This document shows, one piece after another, positions 1 through 5,657 of a stretch of 5,657 nt of DNA. Position numbers and translations under genes: made by a program. Every line of letters begins with the position of its first letter. Position 1 is the stretch's first letter. The notes beneath the pieces are model-generated. The model was not told where the DNA came from. It searched no databases and saw only the letters and a list, made by a program, of their open reading frames with translations. Source of the stretch: Candidatus Odyssella thessalonicensis (GTDB lineage: Bacteria; Pseudomonadota; Alphaproteobacteria; Bin65); the NCBI GenBank assembly GCA_005240015.1, contig SBBV01000034.1, positions 1-5,657 of the forward strand, read 5' to 3'.

Positions 1-52
1 AGCGTATCGAGCAGAATGGGCTCGTCGACGAGCCCATTCTGCTCGATACGCT
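1..52. repeat. Perfect 52-bp palindrome at the window edge
   Basis: Bases 1-26 are the exact reverse complement of bases 27-52, with no spacer; the centre is GTCGAC at 24-29. The right arm continues in frame into the coding sequence ending at 416, and the left arm is also open in that frame. A perfect inverted repeat with no loop, ending exactly at the first base, is what a fold-back or chimeric read or a contig-end assembly error would leave. A real palindrome inside a coding region would be unusual. The repeat is directly visible; the artefact reading is inference. Confidence 0.95.
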
Positions 53-416
53 GATCGCCGCGCGCGCCGCCCTGGCTGCTCCGGCGGCGCGGGAGCCCGC
101 GCCGCAAGCGGTGAGCGCGTTTGCGCTCAATCTCGCGCCGGTCGCGAAGACCGTGCGCACGCAGCCGCTGGCCGCCGCCGGTGCGCCGCGCCGGCGCTGG
201 TTCATGCCGGCGCCCGCTTTTGCCTGGTCGCTGGCCACGGTCGCATTCCTCGGCGCGTTCGCGGGCGGCGCCTTGATCGCGTGGGAGTTCATGGAGCCTC
301 CCACGATGGCCCAGAAGGACAAGGACCCGATCAAGGACGAGATGCGGCCACGCAACAACTCGATCTTCGACGATCCGGCCCGCACCATCTTCGACGGCAT
401 GGACGTCGACGAGTAG
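3..416 (+). CDS. Single-pass membrane protein of unknown function (5' end missing)
   Basis: I do not recognise this protein. The frame is open from base 3 to the TAG at 414-416. A GTG at 111 could start a 101-residue protein, but no ribosome site precedes it and the frame stays open upstream with Ala/Leu/Pro-rich sequence, so a gene truncated by the window edge is more likely. Counting from the GTG, an Arg cluster (27-29) precedes one hydrophobic segment (about 36-58, from AFAWSLATVAF to ALIAW). By the positive-inside rule the N-terminus is cytoplasmic. The outer tail of about 40 residues is highly charged, with the near-repeat SIFDDPARTIFDG, and ends in acidic MDVDE. The architecture would suit a small anti-sigma-like or accessory membrane protein, but no family motif supports that. 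Residues encoded by 3-26 are doubtful because they lie in the left arm of the edge palindrome. Confidence 0.6.
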   Translation, partial: RIEQNGLVDEPILLDTLIAARAALAAPAAREPAPQAVSAFALNLAPVAKTVRTQPLAAAGAPRRRWFMPAPAFAWSLATVAFLGAFAGGALIAWEFMEPPTMAQKDKDPIKDEMRPRNNSIFDDPARTIFDGMDVDE

Positions 417-466
417 GGCCGGCGCGTTAACGATAGGCCGGGCGAAGGAAATCCCTCTTATTTGCG

Positions 467-472
467 TATAAT
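467..472 (+). promoter_or_regulatory. Candidate -10 box for the DUF1800-DUF1501 operon
   Basis: A perfect TATAAT stands out in GC-rich sequence, 33 bases before the ATG at 506, in the 89-bp gap after the preceding gene. No good TTGACA-like -35 lies 16-18 bases upstream (444-449 reads GAAGGA). A TG at 463-464 is one base out of register for an extended -10. It is a plausible sigma-70-type promoter giving a short leader; strength and start point are unknown. Confidence 0.5.
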
Positions 473-505
473 CTCGCGGGACTGAACGCCTGCGGGGTTT
501 CCGAT

Positions 506-2020
506 ATGAAGTTCTCGAGGTTAGCGCTGGGCGCCGCGGCGCTGCTGCTGCCAGCCCTCGCGACGACGCATGCGCTGAGAGCGCAGACCGCCACCCCCAC
601 CCTTTCCGCCGACGATGCGCGTCACCTGCTCGTGCGGACCGGCTTCACCGCCCTCCCGCGCGAGATCGCCACGTTCACCGGCCTCACCCGCGCCGAGGCA
701 GTGCGGCGCATCCTCGCCGAGACCCGCGCCGAGCCGGTGACCCCGGCGCCGGCCTGGACCAAGGATCCGCCGGTCCTTCGTCCGCCCGGCCGCATGGCGA
801 GCCGGGAAGAGCGCCGCGCGTTCCGCGCCAAGCGCATGGAAGAGGGCCTGCAGCTCGTCGGCTGGTGGTACCGCGAGATGGCGAGCACACCCTCGCCGCT
901 CACCGAGCGCATGACGCTCTTCTGGCACAATCATTTCACCTCGGCGTTCCGCAAGGTGCGCGCGCCGATCCTGCTCTATCGGCAGAACCTGACGCTGCGA
1001 CAGCACGCGCTCGGCAATTTCGCCAAGCTCGTGCACGCGATGGCCGCCGATCCGGCGATGATCGTCTATCTCGACAGCTTGCAGAACCGCCGCGGCCATC
1101 CCAACGAGAACTTCGCGCGCGAGCTGCTCGAGCTGTTCACGCTCGGCGAGGGCCAAGGGTACACCGAGAGTGACATCAAGGAGGCCGCGCGCGCCTTTAC
1201 CGGCTGGAGTCTCGAGCGCGAGACCGGCGCCTACCGCTTCCGCCCGTTCCTGCACGACGACGGCGAGAAGACGTTCATAGGCCGCACCGGCCGCTTCAAC
1301 GGCACCGACATCGTCGAAATCGTCCTGAAGCAGCCGCGCGTCGCCGAATACATCACCGAGAAGGCCTGGCGCGAATTCATCTCCGAGCAGCCCGACGCGG
1401 TGGAGACGAAACGCATCGCGGACCGCTTTCGCACGAGCGGCTACGAGATCAAGGTGCTGATGAGCGAGGTGCTGCTCTCGCCGCATTTCTGGGCGGCGCA
1501 GAACCGCGGCCGCCTCGTGCGCTCGCCGGTCGAGCTCATCGTCGGCATGCTGCGCCAGTTCGACCTGCCGCAGCCCGATGACCGCATGCTCGCCTTGCTC
1601 GGCCGCGCGCTGGGGCAGGAGCCGTTCAATCCGCCCAATGTGAAGGGTTGGCCTGGCGGCACGGCCTGGATCAACGCCAACACGCTGCTGATCCGCCAGC
1701 AGCTGCTGCGCCGGCTCATGGCCGGCACCGTGCCCGGCGCCGAGCGCCAGATGGCCGAAGGCGAGATGCAGCAGCCGCCGGCCACGACCGAGGAGCAGCG
1801 CATGCGCCGGCAGCGCGCGCTCGAGCGGCGCATGGCGCGGCGGCTCGAAGGCGTCGACCTCGACGCCTGGTACGCCAAGCTCGATACCCGCTGGCAGTCC
1901 CCCGAGCGGCTCACCGCGCTGCTGCTGGCGGTGAAGCCGGTCAGCCCGCCCCGCCCCGACAGCGATCCCGCACGCTTCGTGCGCGATCTCGTGCTCGATC
2001 CCGCCTTCCAGCTGAAGTAG
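506..2020 (+). CDS. Exported DUF1800 family protein
   Basis: This 504-residue protein matches the DUF1800 family (Pfam PF08811), whose biochemical activity is unknown. Family hallmarks are MTLFWHNHF (136-144), NENFARELLELFTLG (200-214), ARAFTGW (228-234) and FNPPNVKGWPGG (374-385) followed by AWIN. The N-terminus is a Sec-type signal peptide: Lys/Arg start, hydrophobic LALGAAALLLPALA, likely cleavage near residue 26, so the protein should act in the periplasm or outside the cell. The ATG at 506 is chosen because it gives a complete signal peptide; its Shine-Dalgarno (GGGG at 494-497) is weak. Two stretches, about 95-113 and 411-449, are rich in Arg, Glu, Met and Gln and look like exposed helical or disordered insertions. 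It is the first gene of a pair with the DUF1501 gene 8 bases downstream, the usual arrangement of these families. Family assignment is firm; function is not known. Confidence 0.93.
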   Translation: MKFSRLALGAAALLLPALATTHALRAQTATPTLSADDARHLLVRTGFTALPREIATFTGLTRAEAVRRILAETRAEPVTPAPAWTKDPPVLRPPGRMASREERRAFRAKRMEEGLQLVGWWYREMASTPSPLTERMTLFWHNHFTSAFRKVRAPILLYRQNLTLRQHALGNFAKLVHAMAADPAMIVYLDSLQNRRGHPNENFARELLELFTLGEGQGYTESDIKEAARAFTGWSLERETGAYRFRPFLHDDGEKTFIGRTGRFNGTDIVEIVLKQPRVAEYITEKAWREFISEQPDAVETKRIADRFRTSGYEIKVLMSEVLLSPHFWAAQNRGRLVRSPVELIVGMLRQFDLPQPDDRMLALLGRALGQEPFNPPNVKGWPGGTAWINANTLLIRQQLLRRLMAGTVPGAERQMAEGEMQQPPATTEEQRMRRQRALERRMARRLEGVDLDAWYAKLDTRWQSPERLTALLLAVKPVSPPRPDSDPARFVRDLVLDPAFQLK

Positions 2021-2023
2021 GTG
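2016..2023 (+). promoter_or_regulatory. Shine-Dalgarno of the DUF1501 gene overlapping the DUF1800 stop
   Basis: AGTAGGTG matches AGGAGGTG at 7 of 8 bases and ends 5 bases before the ATG at 2029. It contains the TAG stop of the upstream gene (2018-2020), so ribosomes finishing DUF1800 clear or occupy the initiation site of DUF1501. This supports the 2029 start and suggests translational coupling. Confidence 0.7.
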
Positions 2024-2028
2024 CTCCG

Positions 2029-3201
2029 ATGCGGCGCCGCGAATTCCTGCTTGCCGGCTCGGCACTCGCAAGTTTCACGCTGCTTTCGCCTCACGCGCTC
2101 GCGCAAGCGCGCGCCAGCCCGCGGCGCGCCGATCGCACGCTCGTGCTGATCGAGCTCGCCGGCGGCAATGACGGGCTGAACACGGTCGTGCCCTATGCCG
2201 ATCCCGCCTATCAGAAGCTGCGCCCCGGCATCGCCATCAAGCGCGAGGCGGTGGTGCAGCTCGACGAGAAGCTCGGCCTCCATCCTTCGCTGGCGCCGCT
2301 CGGCGACGCGTGGAAGGCGCGCGAGCTCGCGATCGTGCAGGGCGTCGGCTACGAGAACCCCAACCGCTCGCACTTCCGCTCGATCGACATCTGGGACACG
2401 GCCTCGGGCAGCAACCGCTTTCTGACCGAGGGCTGGGTCGCGCGCGTGATCGGCTCGTCGCGCCGCGCGGCCGCGCCCCTCGCCGATGCGCTCGTGCTCG
2501 GCGGCGGCAGCGGGCCCGTGACTGGCTCCGGCCTACGCGCGGTCTCGATGCCCGATCCGCAGCGCTTCCTGCGCCAGGCGCAGGACATGCGCGCGGCCGA
2601 GGCGCGGCCGGCGAACCCCGCGCTCGCGCACCTGATCAAGGTCCAGCGCGAAGTGCAGGATACGGCGAAGGAGCTGCGCGAGGTCTTGGCGCGCGCGCCC
2701 GAGGTCCGTGGCGAGTTCCCCAACGGCCCGCTGGCACAGCAGCTGCGCGTCGCGGCGCGGCTCATCAACGCCAAGGCGGTTGTGCCGGTGATCAAGTTGG
2801 CGCTCGGCGGCTTCGACACCCACGCCAATCAGCCCGGTCAGCACGCCAACCTGCTGCGCCAATTAGGCGAAGGCCTGGCGGCCTTCCGCAAGGCGCTGGC
2901 CGAGGCCGGGCGCTGGAACGATGTGCTCGTGATGACCTACTCGGAGTTCGGCCGGCGCGCAGGGCAGAACGGCAGCAACGGAACCGACCATGGCACCGCG
3001 GCGCCGCATTTCGTGCTCGGCGCCAATGTCAAGGGCGGCTTCTTCGGCCCCGCGCCAAATCTCGCCGATCTCGTCAATGGCGACCTCAGGCACGCCATCG
3101 ACTATCGCAGCCTCTACGCGACGGCGGCGCAGACCTGGTGGGGCTTCTCGCGAACCAGCGCCCTCGGCGACTACGCGCCGCTGCCGATTTTGAAGGTGTA
3201 G
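2029..3201 (+). CDS. Tat-exported DUF1501 family protein
   Basis: This 390-residue protein belongs to the DUF1501 family (Pfam PF07394), placed in the alkaline phosphatase/sulfatase-like superfamily; its substrate is unknown. The N-terminus MRRREFLLAGSALAS is a Tat signal (RR-x-FL) followed by a hydrophobic stretch and a likely cleavage near ALAQA (24-28), so export of a folded, possibly metal-loaded protein is expected. Family motifs are GGNDGLNTVVPY (45-56), GGFDTHANQ (260-268), MTYSEFGRR (302-310) and GTDHGTA (318-324). Candidate metal ligands by analogy with the superfamily are D48, D263, H265, H272, D320 and H321; this is inference. The open frame extends far upstream inside the DUF1800 gene, but the 2029 ATG has a strong ribosome site and begins the Tat signal. 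It forms an operon with the DUF1800 gene. Family is firm, enzyme activity unproven. Confidence 0.93.
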   Translation: MRRREFLLAGSALASFTLLSPHALAQARASPRRADRTLVLIELAGGNDGLNTVVPYADPAYQKLRPGIAIKREAVVQLDEKLGLHPSLAPLGDAWKARELAIVQGVGYENPNRSHFRSIDIWDTASGSNRFLTEGWVARVIGSSRRAAAPLADALVLGGGSGPVTGSGLRAVSMPDPQRFLRQAQDMRAAEARPANPALAHLIKVQREVQDTAKELREVLARAPEVRGEFPNGPLAQQLRVAARLINAKAVVPVIKLALGGFDTHANQPGQHANLLRQLGEGLAAFRKALAEAGRWNDVLVMTYSEFGRRAGQNGSNGTDHGTAAPHFVLGANVKGGFFGPAPNLADLVNGDLRHAIDYRSLYATAAQTWWGFSRTSALGDYAPLPILKV

Positions 3202-3208
3202 TTGGGGC

Positions 3209-3254
3209 CCTTCGTCCCGGCTGCCGAGAATAGGGCGCTTCGTTCAGGATGACG
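3209..3254. repeat. Intergenic motif resembling dispersed GTCATCCTGA-type repeats
   Basis: The 61-bp gap between the convergent DUF1501 and helicase genes holds CTTCGTCCCGG (3210-3220) and CTTCGTTCAGG (3238-3248), two related copies 28 bases apart. The second continues into ATGACG. Read on the minus strand this is CGTCATCCTGAACGAAGCG, which from memory resembles a short repeat scattered between genes in many bacterial genomes. No stem-loop with a T-run is present, so it is not a recognisable rho-independent terminator. Whether it recurs in this genome cannot be seen from one window. Confidence 0.4.
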
Positions 3255-3262
3255 TTGGGCTG

Positions 3263-4828
<1,566 letters not shown>

Positions 4829-4916
4829 GCGGCTTTGTTGTTGAGATTCTATGGCCGTGGGCGACTCGTTGCCGGATGGCGGAGGCCGAATGGCAGGAGC
4901 CGCAGCGGACGCCACC

Positions 4917-4944
4917 AATATCGCCCCAATTCAGCAATTTTCAA
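4917..4944 (-). promoter_or_regulatory. Candidate promoter of the DEAD-box helicase gene
   Basis: On the minus strand TTGAAA (plus 4939-4944) is followed after 16 bases by GATATT (plus 4917-4922). These match the sigma-70 consensus at 5 of 6 and 4 of 6 positions, in the most AT-rich patch of the intergenic region. It would give a leader of roughly 80 nucleotides before the ATG at 4828. That leader has no good Shine-Dalgarno and contains CAACAACAAAG just before the start. Confidence 0.4.
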
Positions 4945-4956
4945 GCGGCGCCGCGG

Positions 4957-4976
4957 CGTTGCAGCAGTCTACAACG
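4957..4976. promoter_or_regulatory. Imperfect 20-bp dyad, possible operator or hairpin
   Basis: CGTTGCAG (4957-4964), loop CAGT, then CTACAACG (4969-4976): the arms are complementary at 7 of 8 positions, and the exception becomes a G-U pair in minus-strand RNA. It lies 12 bases upstream of the candidate helicase -35 and about 86 bases before the start of the divergent small secreted gene, where a regulator of either gene could bind. A perfect 10-bp palindrome, GCGGCGCCGC (4945-4954), sits next to it but could be a GC-content effect. No regulator gene is present and no T-run follows, so a terminator is unlikely. Confidence 0.35.
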
Positions 4977-5048
4977 TGTGGCGGGCTTTCGGATGATCCA
5001 CCGCTCGCCTAGAGTGCGACCAAACCGCACGCTCACCCGTTACGGTTC

Positions 5049-5053
5049 GAGGA
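5049..5053 (+). promoter_or_regulatory. Ribosome binding site of the small secreted protein gene
   Basis: GAGGA ends 9 bases before the ATG at 5063 and decides this start. The nearer ATG at 5053 lies in another frame. A weak -10-like TAGAGT (5010-5015) is upstream but has no convincing -35, so I make no separate promoter call. Confidence 0.5.
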
Positions 5054-5062
5054 TGATCGCCG

Positions 5063-5458
5063 ATGGCCGCCACGCGCCTCGCTCTCGCCGCGCTCGCACT
5101 CTCTGCATTCGCCCCGCGATCGGCCGCCGCCCAGGCGCTCGACGGGACTTGGCGCGGGACGACCAGCGGCACGCCGAGCGGCGGCAGCTGCCGGCCGTTC
5201 ACGTTCGAGCTGACGATCCGCGGCGCAGACGTCAGAGGCTTCGCCACGACCCCGCATAGCGGGCCCTCGGTTCGGTGGTCCGTCCTCGGCTTGATCGAGG
5301 GCACGCGCGTGACGCTGTTCGCGGAATCGAGCGATCAGCGCCTGCGCAACCCAAAGACGCGCTGGCGCGGCGAGCTGCGCGGCGGCGTCCTTCATCTCGA
5401 GCAGATCGCCAGTCGCGCCTGCGATCCGACACGCACCGGCACGCTGCGGAAGTCATGA
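5063..5458 (+). CDS. Small secreted protein of unknown function
   Basis: This 131-residue protein is not assigned to a family. It starts with a Sec signal peptide (one Arg, then LALAALALSAFA, likely cleavage after SAAA at residue 23), leaving a mature domain of about 108 residues. The mature part opens with LDGTWRGTTSG and has alternating polar/hydrophobic stretches (FTFELTIRGADVRGFA, RVTLFAES, TRWRGELRGGVLHLEQIA) that suggest a small beta-barrel or beta-sandwich of lipocalin-like type. It has exactly two cysteines, C43 (GGSCRPF) and C120 (RACDPTRTGTL), well placed to form one disulfide after export. No lipobox is present, so it should be soluble in the periplasm or secreted. It may be cotranscribed with the alpha/beta hydrolase that begins 28 bases after its stop. 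The gene call is well supported by the signal peptide and codon pattern; the fold is inference. Confidence 0.8.
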   Translation: MAATRLALAALALSAFAPRSAAAQALDGTWRGTTSGTPSGGSCRPFTFELTIRGADVRGFATTPHSGPSVRWSVLGLIEGTRVTLFAESSDQRLRNPKTRWRGELRGGVLHLEQIASRACDPTRTGTLRKS

Positions 5459-5490
5459 ATCTTCGTTCGCTGGTGGGTGCTGCGCGATGA
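5455..5490 (+). other. 11-residue mini-ORF bridging two genes through ATGA overlaps
   Basis: An ATG at 5455 overlaps the TGA of the secreted protein gene (ATGA, 5455-5458). Its frame encodes MNLRSLVGAAR and stops at the TGA at 5488-5490, which overlaps the ATG of the hydrolase gene (ATGA, 5487-5490). This could let ribosomes reinitiate twice and couple the two genes. With only 12 codons it may equally be chance. I do not claim a functional peptide. Confidence 0.3.
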
Positions 5491-5657
5491 GCGGCCGCGT
5501 CCCCCTCGTCCTGCTGCCCGGCCTGCTCTGCGATGCCGCGCTCTGGCAGCACCAGGTGGAGCACCTCGCCGACCTTGCGGAGATGAGCGTGCCCGACCTC
5601 GGCCGCGACGACAGCGTCGACGCCATGGCGCAGCGCGTGCTCGAGGCCGCACCGCCC
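5487..5657 (+). CDS. Alpha/beta hydrolase (3' end missing)
   Basis: Fifty-seven codons are visible before the window ends, without a stop. The start VPLVLLPGLLCDAALWQHQ is characteristic of alpha/beta hydrolase fold proteins: the first core strand, then LLPGLLCD (9-16), where PG occupies the usual HG oxyanion-loop position, then the W at 20. The following VPDLGRDDSVDAMAQRVLEAAP fits the segment that precedes the nucleophile elbow strand in these proteins. The Ser nucleophile, Asp and His would lie beyond the edge, so activity and substrate (an ester, a lactone or other) cannot be judged. The ATG at 5487 is supported by GGTGGG (5472-5477) 9 bases upstream and by where family similarity begins. 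It probably shares a transcript with the small secreted protein gene. No signal peptide is seen, so it is likely cytoplasmic. Confidence 0.85.
   Translation, partial: MSGRVPLVLLPGLLCDAALWQHQVEHLADLAEMSVPDLGRDDSVDAMAQRVLEAAPP

Noticed and set aside
417..446. GGCCGG(C/G)CG direct repeats after the first gene, considered as a terminator
   Set aside because: They are direct, not inverted, and no T-run follows, so they cannot form a rho-independent terminator.
1648..2028. Upstream extension of the DUF1501 reading frame by 127 codons
   Set aside because: The extension lies inside the DUF1800 coding region and reads as Ala/Arg-rich noise. The ATG at 2029 has a strong Shine-Dalgarno and begins a Tat signal.
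521..2071. A 516-codon open frame antisense to the DUF1800 gene
   Set aside because: It has no recognisable domain and is an Arg/Ala/Gly/Leu-rich translation of GC-biased codons on the opposite strand. The sense frame has clear family motifs and a signal peptide.
3202..3262. Bidirectional terminator between convergent genes
   Set aside because: Only 4-bp GC stems can be drawn and there is no T-run on either strand.
4829..4918. 30-residue N-terminal extension of the helicase from a TTG start
   Set aside because: RhlE proteins begin at MSF; the extension is unconserved-looking and the TTG lies at the candidate -10 box.
4991..5058. GGATGATC occurring twice exactly 60 bases apart
   Set aside because: An 8-base match between two sites with differing flanks is expected by chance, and one copy includes the ribosome site of the 5063 gene.

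Overview
The window is GC-rich DNA of bacterial type with closely packed genes. The RhlE-type helicase, the lipase-like alpha/beta hydrolase start and the Sec/Tat-exported DUF1800-DUF1501 gene pair fit a high-GC proteobacterium. An alphaproteobacterium (Rhizobiales or Rhodospirillales-like, possibly an uncultured lineage) is my best guess, but no rRNA or tRNA gene is present to confirm it.

Left part (1-505): the window opens with a perfect 52-bp palindrome at its very edge, which looks more like a sequence-end artefact than biology. It runs in frame into the 3' part of an unrecognised single-pass membrane protein that ends at 416. An 89-bp gap with a good TATAAT box follows.

Middle part (506-3201): a two-gene operon encodes an exported DUF1800 protein (Sec-type signal) and an exported DUF1501 protein (Tat-type RR signal, alkaline phosphatase/sulfatase-like superfamily). 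Eight bases separate the genes, and a strong Shine-Dalgarno overlaps the first stop codon. The two families are a known, widely conserved pair with no settled biochemical function. They are the most biologically open part of the window.

Right part (3202-5657): a 61-bp convergent gap holds a motif resembling dispersed intergenic repeats. Then comes a minus-strand RhlE-type DEAD-box RNA helicase with a complete motif set, a long Arg/His-rich tail and a distinct end-piece. A 234-bp divergent intergenic region carries a candidate helicase promoter and an imperfect 20-bp dyad. On the plus strand follow a small secreted beta-rich protein of unknown function and the first 57 codons of an alpha/beta hydrolase that runs off the right edge. 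An 11-codon mini-ORF links the last two through ATGA overlaps at both ends.

I found no CRISPR array, transposase, tRNA, rRNA or clear rho-independent terminator. Most of the window is ordinary chromosomal core or accessory sequence. I do not see strong evidence for a wholly new system beyond the poorly characterised DUF1800-DUF1501 module.
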